From positions 764,501 through 828,500 of the forward strand of contig NZ_CP039635.1 in NCBI RefSeq assembly GCF_004923295.1: a DNA stretch of 64,000 nt, written 5' to 3'. The notes below the pieces were generated by a model. The model was not told the DNA's origin, did no database searches, and was given only the letters and a program-made list of their open reading frames with translations. This document shows, piece by piece, positions 7,683 to 16,292 of the stretch. A program made the translations under genes and the position numbers. The DNA is from Azospirillum sp. TSH100 (GTDB taxonomy: Bacteria; Pseudomonadota; Alphaproteobacteria; Azospirillales; Azospirillaceae). Each line of letters starts with the position of its first letter. The stretch's first letter is position 1.

Positions 7683-9020
7683 ATGGCACGCATCATCGGC
7701 GGCATCGCCTGTTCCCATACCCCGACCATCGGTTTCGCCGTGGACGCAGGCAAGCGCAACGACCCGGTCTGGGCGCCGATCTTCGAGGGGTTCGAACCGG
7801 CCCGCCGCTGGCTGGCGGAGAAAAAGCCCGACGCGCTGTTCATGATCTTCAACGACCACGTCACGTCCTTCTTCTTCGACCATTACTCGGCCTTCACGCT
7901 GGGCATCGACACCGAATACGGCGTTGCCGACGAAGGCGGCGGCGCGCGCGACCTGCCGCCGGTGAAGGGCCATGCCGCCCTGGCGCAGCACATCGGCGCC
8001 TCGCTGATGGCCGACGAGTTCGACATGTCCTTCTTCCAGGACAAGGCGCTGGACCATGGCTGCCTGTCGCCGCTGTCCGTCCTGTGCGACCGGCCGGACG
8101 GCTGGCCGGTGCCGATCGTGCCGCTGGCGGTCGGCGTGCTGCAATTCCCGATCCCCTCTGCCCGGCGCTGCCACAAGCTGGGACAGGCGCTGCGCACGGC
8201 CATCGAGAGCTACCCGGAGGATCTGAACGTCGCGATCGTCGCCACCGGCGGCCTGTCGCATCAGGTGCACGGGGCCCGTGCGGGCTTCAACAACACGGAG
8301 TGGGACCACCAGTTCCTCGACCTGTTCGAGAACGACCCGGAGGCGCTGACCCGCCTGACCATCGCCGACTACGCCGAACTGGGCGGCCTCGAAGGGGCGG
8401 AGGTCATCATGTGGCTGATCATGCGCGGCGCTCTGTCGGCCAACATCACCAGGGTGCATCAGTCCTATTATCTGCCGTCGATGACCGGCATCGCCACCGC
8501 GGTCTATGAGAACCGCGACCGCCCGCTTCCCAAGGACAAGGGGCCGGAACAGCGTGCGCGGATCGGCCACCAGCTGGCCGGCGCCGAGACCCTTGCCGGC
8601 GTCCACCCCTTCACGCACGCCGTCAGCGTCAGAGCGTACCGCCTGAACAGGTTCCTGCACCGGATGATCGACCCGTCGCACCGCGAGCGCTTCCTGGCGG
8701 AGCCGGACGCGGCGTTCGACGCCGCCGGCCTCAGCGAGGAGGAGCGGGACATGGTGCGGCGTCGCGACTGGGACGCGATGATCCGCTACGGCGTCATCTT
8801 CTTCATGCTGGAGAAGCTGGGCGCGGTGGTCGGCGTGTCCAACCTGCACATCTACGCCGCCATGCGCGGCGAGACGCTGGAGCAGTTCCAGGCCACCCGC
8901 AACGCGCCGAACGCCCTCTATTCGGTGGCCGGCAAGCAGGGCCTGGGGACCCTTGCCTGGGACAGGAGCGCCCAGGGCAAGAGCACCCCGGACAAGAGCA
9001 CCCCGGACAAGAGCAAGTGA
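7683..9020 (+). CDS. galA: gallate dioxygenase, fused LigB-LigA type
   Basis: This 445-residue extradiol dioxygenase opens the gallate ring to 4-oxalomesaconate with O2 and Fe(II). Residues 1-285 are LigB-like: predicted iron ligands H12 (ACSHTP), H59 (FNDHV) and E240, with catalytic H193 in TGGLSHQ. Residues about 310-410 are LigA-like (helical, with MIRYGVIFFMLEKLGAVVGVSNLHIY split over the cofactor side). The fused arrangement is typical of gallate dioxygenases GalA and DesB rather than the two-subunit protocatechuate enzyme. The missing ligC and ligI genes agree. The ATG at 7683 follows CGGAGGACCCCC. The last residues form a charged tail with a tandem STPDK repeat, absent from the family as I know it. 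Confidence 0.93.
   Translation: MARIIGGIACSHTPTIGFAVDAGKRNDPVWAPIFEGFEPARRWLAEKKPDALFMIFNDHVTSFFFDHYSAFTLGIDTEYGVADEGGGARDLPPVKGHAALAQHIGASLMADEFDMSFFQDKALDHGCLSPLSVLCDRPDGWPVPIVPLAVGVLQFPIPSARRCHKLGQALRTAIESYPEDLNVAIVATGGLSHQVHGARAGFNNTEWDHQFLDLFENDPEALTRLTIADYAELGGLEGAEVIMWLIMRGALSANITRVHQSYYLPSMTGIATAVYENRDRPLPKDKGPEQRARIGHQLAGAETLAGVHPFTHAVSVRAYRLNRFLHRMIDPSHRERFLAEPDAAFDAAGLSEEERDMVRRRDWDAMIRYGVIFFMLEKLGAVVGVSNLHIYAAMRGETLEQFQATRNAPNALYSVAGKQGLGTLAWDRSAQGKSTPDKSTPDKSK
8979..9014 (+). repeat. 15-bp tandem repeat in the galA 3' end
   Basis: AAGAGCACCCCGGAC occurs twice head to tail, followed by a partial third copy just before the stop codon. It encodes the C-terminal STPDKSTPDKSK tail of the dioxygenase and looks like a recent slippage expansion. 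Confidence 0.85.
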
Positions 9021-9030
9021 GCGCAGCCCG

Positions 9031-10059
9031 ATGATCATCGACATTCACGGCCACTACACCACCGCCCCCAAGGCCCTGGAGGACTGGCGGGCCCGGCAGA
9101 TCGCCGGCCTCACCGACCCATCGCAGGCGCCGAAGGCATCGGACCTGAAGATCGGCGACGCCGAGCTGATGGAGAGCATCGAGGTCAACCAGCTCGCCAA
9201 GATGCGCGAGCGCGGGCTGGACCTGACGGTGTTCTCGCCGCGGGCGAGTTTCATGGCGCACCACATCGGCGACTTCCAAACCTCGTCCAGCTGGGCGGCG
9301 ATCTGCAACGAGCTGTGCCACCGGGTGGCGCAGCTTTTCCCTGACAATTTCATCGGCGCGGCCATGCTGCCGCAGTCGCCGGGCGCCGACCCGAAGACCT
9401 GCGTTCCCGAGATCGAGAGGTGCGTCAAGGACTACGGCTTCGTCGCCATCAACCTCAACCCCGACCCGTCGGGCGGTCACTGGACCGCGCCGCCGCTCTC
9501 CGACCGCCACTGGTATCCGATCTACGAGGCCATGGTGGAATACGAGCTGCCGGCGATGATCCATGTCTCAACCTCGTGCAACGCCTGCTTCCACACCACC
9601 GGAGCCCACTATCTGAACGCCGACACCACGGCCTTCATGCAGTGCCTGACCTCGGACCTGTTCAAGGACTTCCCGACGCTGAAGTTCGTCATTCCGCACG
9701 GGGGCGGTGCGGTGCCCTACCACTGGGGCCGGTTCCGCGGCCTGGCGCAGGAGCTGAAGAAGCCGCAACTGCGCGAGCATCTGCTGAACAACATCTTCTT
9801 CGACACCTGCGTCTACCACCAGCCGGGCATCGACCTGCTGACCAAGGTCATCCCGGTCGACAACATCCTGTTCGCCTCCGAGATGATCGGCGCCGTGCGC
9901 GGCATCGATCCGGAGACCGGACACCCTTATGACGACACCCGCCGCTACATCGAAGCGACGCTGAACCTGTCCGCCGACGACCGCTTCAAGGTCTACGAGG
10001 GCAATGCGCGCCGCGTCTATCCGCGCCTCGACCGGGCGCTCCAGGCCAAGGGACTGTAA
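9031..10059 (+). CDS. ligJ: 4-oxalomesaconate hydratase (amidohydrolase family, LigJ type)
   Basis: The 342-residue protein is an amidohydrolase-superfamily member. It has the N-terminal metal motif DIHGHYT, the [14 protein letters not shown] segment, [24 protein letters not shown] and the C-terminal [11 protein letters not shown], all strongly LigJ-like. The enzyme hydrates enol-4-oxalomesaconate to 4-carboxy-4-hydroxy-2-oxoadipate. Classical pseudomonad gal clusters use GalB, a PIG-L/LmbE-family hydratase, at this step. Here the sphingomonad-type LigJ replaces it next to a fused GalA and a GalD. The ATG at 9031 comes 10 nt after the galA stop. Confidence 0.95.
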   Translation: MIIDIHGHYTTAPKALEDWRARQIAGLTDPSQAPKASDLKIGDAELMESIEVNQLAKMRERGLDLTVFSPRASFMAHHIGDFQTSSSWAAICNELCHRVAQLFPDNFIGAAMLPQSPGADPKTCVPEIERCVKDYGFVAINLNPDPSGGHWTAPPLSDRHWYPIYEAMVEYELPAMIHVSTSCNACFHTTGAHYLNADTTAFMQCLTSDLFKDFPTLKFVIPHGGGAVPYHWGRFRGLAQELKKPQLREHLLNNIFFDTCVYHQPGIDLLTKVIPVDNILFASEMIGAVRGIDPETGHPYDDTRRYIEATLNLSADDRFKVYEGNARRVYPRLDRALQAKGL

Positions 10060-10064
10060 CCGCC

Positions 10065-10754
10065 ATGACCATGAACACTCTGGGCATCGTGAAGCGCACC
10101 ATCGACCGGGCCGACCGCGACGCGGTGGAGCGCCTGTCCGCCTTCGGCGTCGCCACCATTCACGAGGCCATGGGCCGCGTCGGCCTGATGAAGCCCTACA
10201 TGCGCCCGATCTACTCCGGCGCCCACCTGTGCGGCACGGCGGTGACGGTGCTGCTGCACCCCGGCGACAACTGGATGATGCATGTGGCGGCCGAACAGAT
10301 CCGGCCGGGCGACGTGGTGGTCGCGGCGGTGACCGCCGACTGCACCGACGGCTTCTTCGGCGACCTGCTCGCCACCTCCTTCCGGGCGCGTGGTGCCGTC
10401 GGGCTCATCATCGACGGCGGTGTCCGCGACGTGAAGGATCTGACCGCCATGGAGTTCCCGGTGTTCTCCAGGGCCGTCAGCGCCAAGGGGACCATCAAGG
10501 CGACGGTGGGGAGCGTCAACGTCCCGGTGGTCTGCGCCGGCGCCGCGGTCAATCCGGGCGACGTGGTGGTGGCCGACGATGACGGCGTCGTGGTGGTGCC
10601 GGCGGCGGCGGCCGCGGCGGTCGCCGATGCCGCACGAACCCGCGAGGCCAACGAGGCGGGCAAGCGCGAGCGGCTGGGCGCCGGCGAACTCGGCCTCGAC
10701 ATGTATGCGATGCGCGAGGCGCTGGCCAAGGCCGGCCTCACCTACATCGATTGA
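10065..10754 (+). CDS. ligK: 4-carboxy-4-hydroxy-2-oxoadipate aldolase (LigK/RraA family)
   Basis: The 229-residue protein belongs to the RraA-like class II pyruvate aldolases. Characteristic segments are [12 protein letters not shown], the [12 protein letters not shown] loop, [16 protein letters not shown] and the C-terminal hydrophobic DDDGVVVVP. It cleaves 4-carboxy-4-hydroxy-2-oxoadipate to pyruvate and oxaloacetate, the last step of the pathway, and family members also decarboxylate oxaloacetate. It begins 5 nt after the ligJ stop (ATG 10065, with a second in-frame ATG two codons later). Confidence 0.94.
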   Translation: MTMNTLGIVKRTIDRADRDAVERLSAFGVATIHEAMGRVGLMKPYMRPIYSGAHLCGTAVTVLLHPGDNWMMHVAAEQIRPGDVVVAAVTADCTDGFFGDLLATSFRARGAVGLIIDGGVRDVKDLTAMEFPVFSRAVSAKGTIKATVGSVNVPVVCAGAAVNPGDVVVADDDGVVVVPAAAAAAVADAARTREANEAGKRERLGAGELGLDMYAMREALAKAGLTYID

Positions 10755-10804
10755 TGCCGTTCTCGCTTGATACCGCCACCGATCGACAACCGTGGACTGA
10801 CGCC

Positions 10805-11755
10805 ATGACCCGACCCGACACCCCCATCGAGAACTGGACCATCGGCCTTGTCGGCTATGGCGAGGTCGGGCGCATCCTGGCCGAGGATCTGCGCGCGCGC
10901 GGCGCCAGCCGCCTCGTGGCGTCGGATATCAAGCTGGGCAAGCCGGAGGAGCAGCCTCTGGTCGAGCACGCCGGCCGCCATGAGGTCAGGCTGGTTGCCG
11001 ATCCGGCTGTGCTGGCGGCCGAGGCCGACCTCGTGATCTCGGCGGTGACCGCCAGCCAGGCGGTTGCCGTGGCGGAAGCCGCGGCACCGGGGTTGCGGGC
11101 CGGCACCTGGTATCTGGATGTCAACTCCGCATCGCCCGGCGCCAAGTCCAGGGCGGCGGAGCTGGTGAGGGCGGCGGGCGGACGCTTCGTCGAGGGGGCG
11201 GTGATGACGTCCGTGCCGCCTTACCGCATCAAGGTGCCGCTGCTGCTCGGCGGCCCCGATGCCGCCGGGCTGGCCCCGGCACTGAATGGCCTGGGCTTCG
11301 CCGCCACCGTGGCCGATGAGCGTTTGGGCGTGGCCTCGGCCACCAAAATGTGCCGTTCGGTGATGATCAAGGGCCTGGAGGCCATGGTCATCGAGAGCTT
11401 CACGGCGGCGCGGGCCTATGGCGTCGAGGATTCGGTGATCGCTTCGCTGAAGGAGACCTTTCCGGGGATCGATTGGGAACAGCTCGGCGCGTATTTCTTC
11501 CAGCGGGTGATCCAGCATGGACGCCGCCGCGCCGAGGAAATGCGCGAGGTGGCCCGGACGGTTCGCGAAGCGGGCCTGGAGCCCTGGTCGGCGGCGGGCA
11601 CAGCCGAGCGCCAGGACTGGGTGGCCGACTTGGCCGGGCAGGGCGTCTTCGGTCCGAAGGACGCGGCGGATTTCGCCAGGGCGGATGACTGGCGTGTCGA
11701 AGCCGACCGCATCCTCGCCCGCCGGACGGCCCCCGATCCCCGCGCATCCACATAA
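10805..11755 (+). CDS. NAD(P)-dependent 6PGDH-like dehydrogenase (DUF1932 family)
   Basis: The protein has an N-terminal Rossmann motif (IGLVGYGEVGRIL) and the beta-hydroxyacid-dehydrogenase arrangement, with a C-terminal helical region (about 190-290) like the DUF1932 group. ATG 10805 puts the glycine-rich loop 10 residues from the N-terminus. ATG 10754, overlapping the ligK stop, is an alternative that adds 17 residues; neither has a strong ribosome site. It is the last gene of the gallate operon. Relatives are often encoded beside lig/gal genes, but no step of the pathway to pyruvate and oxaloacetate needs it, so its reaction here is unknown. Confidence 0.8.
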   Translation: MTRPDTPIENWTIGLVGYGEVGRILAEDLRARGASRLVASDIKLGKPEEQPLVEHAGRHEVRLVADPAVLAAEADLVISAVTASQAVAVAEAAAPGLRAGTWYLDVNSASPGAKSRAAELVRAAGGRFVEGAVMTSVPPYRIKVPLLLGGPDAAGLAPALNGLGFAATVADERLGVASATKMCRSVMIKGLEAMVIESFTAARAYGVEDSVIASLKETFPGIDWEQLGAYFFQRVIQHGRRRAEEMREVARTVREAGLEPWSAAGTAERQDWVADLAGQGVFGPKDAADFARADDWRVEADRILARRTAPDPRAST

Positions 11756-11774
11756 CCTGCCGGGACCGGTGACG

Positions 11775-11990
11775 TGTTGGCTTGTCGACCCGCCAGATGG
11801 TCGACCGCGGGCAGCGCCACTGCCAGCCTGGCCGCGTCTCGATCTCCGGCGTGGACTTCTGCACCCGGCGGCAAATGGGCGAGTGGTCGACCGAAACGTC
11901 GCGCTCGCCCTCGAACTGGTCTCCCTTGAAGTCCGACACGGCTTGGCTCCAGCCATTCCGCCGCCCGCCGGCAGACTTTTGAAAAGAGCC
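11775..11990 (-). pseudogene. remnant of an IS6-family insertion sequence (5' end of transposase plus one terminus)
   Basis: On the minus strand a frame starting with GTG at 11939 reads blocks of an IS6-family transposase N-terminus: DFKGDQFEGE, then VSVDHSPICRRVQK, then PEIETRPGWQW and RSTIWRVD. Intact proteins have about 25 more residues between the first two blocks, and here the frame loses similarity after the WRVD block, so the gene is internally deleted and truncated. Upstream at 11975-11990 (minus strand) GGCTCTTTTCAAAAGT resembles the IS6-type terminus GGCTCTGTTGCAAA. The fragment fills most of the gap between the gallate operon and the channel gene. Confidence 0.8.
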
Positions 11991-12128
11991 GGACTGTTCG
12001 AGGTCATCGCGCCGATTTGCGCGCCGAAGTCGCGCGTGGGGCTTGATCGCCGCAGGGGCCTCGGGCCTACTGGACGGATATTTTCCGCCGCCCGCCGGTC
12101 GATGTGGAGTCCTGGGGTTGTCCTACCG

Positions 12129-15100
12129 ATGCGCCTGATCGCCGTTCTCCTGCTGTTGGCGGCACTGCTGGCCGGAGGATTGGTGTTGCCGTCGCTGACG
12201 TCGCGATCCGCGATGCGGGAAAATGTCGGCACCGTCCGCATCGCCTATGCCGGAAACCTGTCGGAAGGCGGCCAGGACATCGTCAGGGCGCTGGGGCTTC
12301 TGGCGGACGGTGTCAATGCCGCCGGTGGAATCGACGGGTTGCAGCTTCAGTTCGTGCCGTTCGACGATCATGGCGTTTCCCCCGGCGCGCGGAAGGCCGC
12401 GGCGGAGATCGTGGAGGATGACAGCATCCTGGCGGTGATCGGCCATGACAGTTCCGCCACCTCGCTGGCGGCGGCTCCCCTCTATGCAGCAGCCGGCATT
12501 CCCGCCCTGGCACCGATGGCGAGCGAAACCAGCCTGACGCGGAACAACGCCTGGTATTTCCGCATCGGCCATTCGGACGAGCGCGAGGCCGCCTTCATGG
12601 CGGATTATGCAAAGCTGGGATTGCTTGCCGATTCGGTGGCGCTGCTGCGCACCCCGCAACCGGTCACGGAACGGCTGGCGGCCCCCTTGCGCGAGGTCTT
12701 GCCGCAGCGCGGTGTCGGATTGCGGCTGGATGCGGCGGTCAATCCGGCGGCGGCCGGCTTCGCCCGCGACATGGCCGATTTCGTCAGCGCTCTGCGCGCC
12801 CAGTCCCCCGAGACGGTCGTCCTCCTTCTGGCGACGGAGGAACCGGCGGTCATGCTGGTCCAGGCGCTTCGCGATGCGGGCGTGACCAACCGCATCCTCG
12901 GCCCCAACTGGCTGGGCGCCCCGTCCTTCGGCAAGCGCCTGTCGCAGTTGCCGCGCGAATCGTCCCGCCCCGGCCTTTATACCGGGAAGCTCTTCGTCAT
13001 CAGCCCCTTCCTGCCGGATATCGCGAACCAGCAGGCAAACCGCCTGCTCGCCGCCTACGATGCGCGGTTCGGGCCGCTCGGCAACTGGGCGGCGCTCTAT
13101 GCCTACGATGCGGGGCAGCTTCTGATCGCCGCCGTGCGACGGGCCGGGCTGGCCGCCAGCTGGAGCACCCGTGCGTCGGCGCGGCGCATGGTGCGGGACC
13201 AGCTCGCCGCCATCCGCTCCGTTCTGCATGCGGTGCCCGGCGTCACCGGCCCGCTCTATTTCGGTGAGGACGGAACGCCGGAACGGGCACTCGGCGTCGG
13301 GCAGTTCACCAGCGCCAGGCTGGACGACGGTCTGGCCACCGCGCTGACCCAGCTGCGCTATACGGCCGACGGCGATGGCAGGGACGGGGGCAAGGATGGC
13401 GGCGGTGCGATGCGGCCGCTGTCGGTGGTCCATGTCGGCATGTCGGTCAGCCGCATTTCCGACATCGATCCGGTTAACCGGTCGGCGCGGATCGAGTCCG
13501 ACCTGTGGTTCCGCTATCGCATCGTTCCCGACAGCCCGTCGCCCGATGCCGTCACCGATATCCAGTTCCTCGACACCGCGGAACCGGTGGTCCTGGGTTC
13601 CCCGGTGGAACAGGTGCGCAACGGCGACGAGGAATACCGGCTCTACCATGTCGCCGGCCGTTTCCTGATGGATGCGTGGCAGGATGCCCATCCGCCGCCG
13701 GGCGGCCATCGGGTCGGCCTGCGGTTCCGCAGCCGCGATCTCGGTCACGACCGGATGATCTTCGCCGTCGACGAGGGCGATGGCACCGCCCACCGCGACC
13801 TCGCGGGCGTCCTGGCCGGGCGCAAGGTCGCCGGGGCCGGCTGGGCGGTGACCGACGCTGTCCTGACCGCCGACATTCCGGCGGCGGTCCCCGGCGCCCA
13901 GCTGCGGCCGGAAGAGCGGCGCGCCGGGCGCGACGCCCCGGCGGTCCGGTTCGAACTGTCGATCGAGCCGCAGGACCGCGGGCTCCGCCGGCAGATCGTC
14001 GGAATGCCGGCGCTCGTCGGGGTGTGGGGCGCCTGCCTGCTGCTGCTGGCCCTGCGCGCCGCGGAGGCATGGCAGACGGACCGCCGGTCCCCCCGCCTGT
14101 TCCTGCTGGTCGAGGCGGCGGCGACCGGGGTGGGCATGCTCGCCGCCGAAGCGGCGCTGATCGACGGTTTCGCGCGGTACGACGCCGAACGGGCGATGGC
14201 CGCCGTGGTCACGATTTTCGACGTGGCGTGGTGGCTGATCCCCGCCCTGTTCATCAATCTGGCCCTGCACCGCTTCGTCTGGGATCCGCTGGAGGAGACC
14301 AGCGAGCGGGCGATCCCCCAGGTGGTCAAGAGCACGCTGACGCTGATGATCCTGATCCTGGCGATCTTCGGCGTGATCGCGCAGGTCTTCCAGAAGGACC
14401 TGACCAGCCTGCTCGCCACATCGGGCGTGCTGGCGATGATCATCGGCCTGTCGCTGCAGAGCAACCTGTCCAACATCTTCTCCGGCATGGTGCTGAATCT
14501 CGAACGGCCGTTCCGCCGCGGCGACTGGATCAAGGTGGGTGACGCCCCCATCGGCCAGGTGATCGACATCTCCTGGCGGTCGACCAAGATCCAGACCTTC
14601 AACAACACGGTGGTCAGCATTCCGAACGCGGTTGCGGCGGGGACGCGGATCGAGAACTGCTCGCACCCCAACAACCGCTTCATCGCCCAGATGCTGCTGC
14701 ATGTGACGCTGGGCCACGATCCGGACCGGATCGTCAATCTGCTGACCGACGCGCTGCGGCTGGTGAAGAGCGTCGACGGGCGCAAGCATCTCGGGCTGGT
14801 CTGGGTGAAGTTCAACGGCATCGACGAATTCGGGATGCGCTTCCTGATCTCCTTCGACCTGACCGACCGCTCGCTTCTGCAATCGCAGGAGCATGCCGTG
14901 CTGCTCAGCATCCATTCGGTCCTCCGCCACGCCGGAGTGACGCTGGCGCAGCGGCATGCCAACATCCGGCTGGTGGAAGGCGGGACCGACCCCGCCGACG
15001 CCCATCCCGATGCGTCGGCGCTGATCGCCGGCGCCGCGCTGTTCCAGCCGCTGGACGTGGCCGCCCGCGAGCGGCTGGCGGCTGGCGCCCGGCCGCAGCG

Positions 15101-15518
15101 GGTGGCCACCGGCACGCCGCTGTACCGCCAGGGGGACGCCGGCCGTTCGCTGTTCCTGGTTGCGGAGGGGATCGTCGCGCTCAGCACCACCGGCGTCGAC
15201 GGCACCGAGATCGAGTTGTCCAGGCTCGGTCCGGGCGCGCTGTTCGGGGAGGGCGCCCTGCTGGATGGAACCGCCAGGACCAGTTCGGCGCGGACCCTGG
15301 GGCCGGCACTGCTCTACGAGATCGATGAGACGGTGCTGGCCCAGGCGCTGGACGGCCAGCCGTCGCTGCGCGAGCTGCTGGGCCGCATCGCATCGACCCG
15401 TTCCGCGGACGGGACTGACGCCGGTCGCCCGGACGACGAGGACCGTCAGCGCGGCCAGGGAACCGGCATGCTCGCCCGGCTGCGCGACGCCCTCGGCTTC
15501 AGCGACGCCAACGCGTGA
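12129..15518 (+). CDS. multidomain ligand-sensing MscS-type channel: PBP - Cys-loop-like beta-sandwich - MscS - cNMP-binding
   Basis: This 1129-residue protein has an unusual chain of domains. Residues 1-21 are a signal peptide or anchor. Residues about 34-400 are a type 1 periplasmic binding domain like that of branched-chain amino acid receptors (AYAGNLSEGGQDIVRAL; VIGHDSSATSLAAAPLY). Residues about 430-622 look like the extracellular beta-sandwich of pentameric ligand-gated channels (VGMSVSRISDIDPVNRSA; the GRF...PPPGGHRVGLRFRSRDL region; a pre-membrane FELSIEPQDRGLRRQ). TM helices start near 626, 657, 690 and 735, then comes an MscS pore helix and beta domain (IIGLSLQSNLSNIFSG; ERPFRRGDWIKVG, about 762-900). 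Residues about 970-1075 are a cyclic-nucleotide-binding domain (LYRQGDAGRSLFLV; GALFGEGALL). I infer an inner-membrane channel or transducer responsive to a periplasmic solute and a cytoplasmic nucleotide. ATG 12102 is an alternative start. The 3' end converges within 18 bp on the GNAT gene. Confidence 0.85.
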   Translation: MRLIAVLLLLAALLAGGLVLPSLTSRSAMRENVGTVRIAYAGNLSEGGQDIVRALGLLADGVNAAGGIDGLQLQFVPFDDHGVSPGARKAAAEIVEDDSILAVIGHDSSATSLAAAPLYAAAGIPALAPMASETSLTRNNAWYFRIGHSDEREAAFMADYAKLGLLADSVALLRTPQPVTERLAAPLREVLPQRGVGLRLDAAVNPAAAGFARDMADFVSALRAQSPETVVLLLATEEPAVMLVQALRDAGVTNRILGPNWLGAPSFGKRLSQLPRESSRPGLYTGKLFVISPFLPDIANQQANRLLAAYDARFGPLGNWAALYAYDAGQLLIAAVRRAGLAASWSTRASARRMVRDQLAAIRSVLHAVPGVTGPLYFGEDGTPERALGVGQFTSARLDDGLATALTQLRYTADGDGRDGGKDGGGAMRPLSVVHVGMSVSRISDIDPVNRSARIESDLWFRYRIVPDSPSPDAVTDIQFLDTAEPVVLGSPVEQVRNGDEEYRLYHVAGRFLMDAWQDAHPPPGGHRVGLRFRSRDLGHDRMIFAVDEGDGTAHRDLAGVLAGRKVAGAGWAVTDAVLTADIPAAVPGAQLRPEERRAGRDAPAVRFELSIEPQDRGLRRQIVGMPALVGVWGACLLLLALRAAEAWQTDRRSPRLFLLVEAAATGVGMLAAEAALIDGFARYDAERAMAAVVTIFDVAWWLIPALFINLALHRFVWDPLEETSERAIPQVVKSTLTLMILILAIFGVIAQVFQKDLTSLLATSGVLAMIIGLSLQSNLSNIFSGMVLNLERPFRRGDWIKVGDAPIGQVIDISWRSTKIQTFNNTVVSIPNAVAAGTRIENCSHPNNRFIAQMLLHVTLGHDPDRIVNLLTDALRLVKSVDGRKHLGLVWVKFNGIDEFGMRFLISFDLTDRSLLQSQEHAVLLSIHSVLRHAGVTLAQRHANIRLVEGGTDPADAHPDASALIAGAALFQPLDVAARERLAAGARPQRVATGTPLYRQGDAGRSLFLVAEGIVALSTTGVDGTEIELSRLGPGALFGEGALLDGTARTSSARTLGPALLYEIDETVLAQALDGQPSLRELLGRIASTRSADGTDAGRPDDEDRQRGQGTGMLARLRDALGFSDANA

Positions 15519-15536
15519 CTGGTGGGCCCGGCTCCG

Positions 15537-16292
15537 TCAGGACCGCCGACGCGCCCTGATGCGGTCCACCAGACTGCCGGGGACCGGCGGCGCAAAGCGG
15601 ACGCAGTCTGCGGCGGCACCCTGCGGCCAGCCGATCCAGCCCTGCGCCATCAGCTCCATCTGGCGGGGCAGATCGGTCAGCGGCACCATCTCCCCCCCGT
15701 CGGGGATCGCCCCGTCGCCCGGCGTGATCCGGAACAGGGTGTGCCGGATGTGGCCGTCGAACTTGGGGGCGGCCCAGACCATGGCGAAGCCGCAGGCCAA
15801 CATGCTGCGCAGGCTGGGGGGGTTGTCGGCACGCACGGTGACGAAGCCGTAATCGTGGGGGCTGTCGGGAAACAGCCGCCAATCCACCGCCGCGACCATC
15901 CGCTGCTGCAACCGGTGTCCGCGGAAGGCGGGATCGACGATCACCGCCGTCCAATGGACCACCGCATCCAGCTCCCCGTCCGCAAGTCCGAAGCCGATGC
16001 CCATCGAGTCTGGATGCCGGCCGGGAAACAGCAGGGAGAAGAAGGCGACCAGCCGGTCGGTGGCGAGCACCCCCACCGTCATGCCGCGCGGGCCGAGCAT
16101 CTCGGCGATCTGCTCGGCGCTGACCGGATACATGCGGTCGCCGATGGCCGCGTCCTGCAACGCGGCGATGGCCGGCGCCCAGGCCCCGTCGAGAAGGGCG
16201 AAGCGCAGCGGCTGCCGGGGGGCCGACCGGCCCGGGCCGGGTCCGTGCGATCCCGTCTCCGGCCACAGCGGCTGCGTCGAGATCTCCCTCAT
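15537..16292 (-). CDS. GNAT-family N-acetyltransferase
   Basis: The 251-residue protein has a GNAT core. A beta strand, HWTAVIVDPAFRG, runs into the acetyl-CoA pyrophosphate loop RGHRLQQRM, and the late motif NPPSLRSMLACGF is typical of the family. The substrate is unknown. Its ATG overlaps the stop codon of the upstream sensor-MFS gene by 4 nt (ATGA), so the two are translationally coupled and probably work together, for example by modifying a transported compound. It is the last gene of the seven-gene operon starting at 24462. Confidence 0.85.
   Translation of the reverse strand: MREISTQPLWPETGSHGPGPGRSAPRQPLRFALLDGAWAPAIAALQDAAIGDRMYPVSAEQIAEMLGPRGMTVGVLATDRLVAFFSLLFPGRHPDSMGIGFGLADGELDAVVHWTAVIVDPAFRGHRLQQRMVAAVDWRLFPDSPHDYGFVTVRADNPPSLRSMLACGFAMVWAAPKFDGHIRHTLFRITPGDGAIPDGGEMVPLTDLPRQMELMAQGWIGWPQGAAADCVRFAPPVPGSLVDRIRARRRS

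Noticed and set aside
5170..7845. 891-residue plus-strand frame overlapping galD and the transporter
   Set aside because: Composition is Arg/His/Pro-rich noise in the +2 frame, and galD and the MFS gene account for the region with clear motifs.
12123..15005. 960-residue open frame on the minus strand opposite the channel gene
   Set aside because: It is Arg/Gln/His-rich without domain similarity and lies wholly antisense to a gene with five recognisable domains. It is an effect of high GC.
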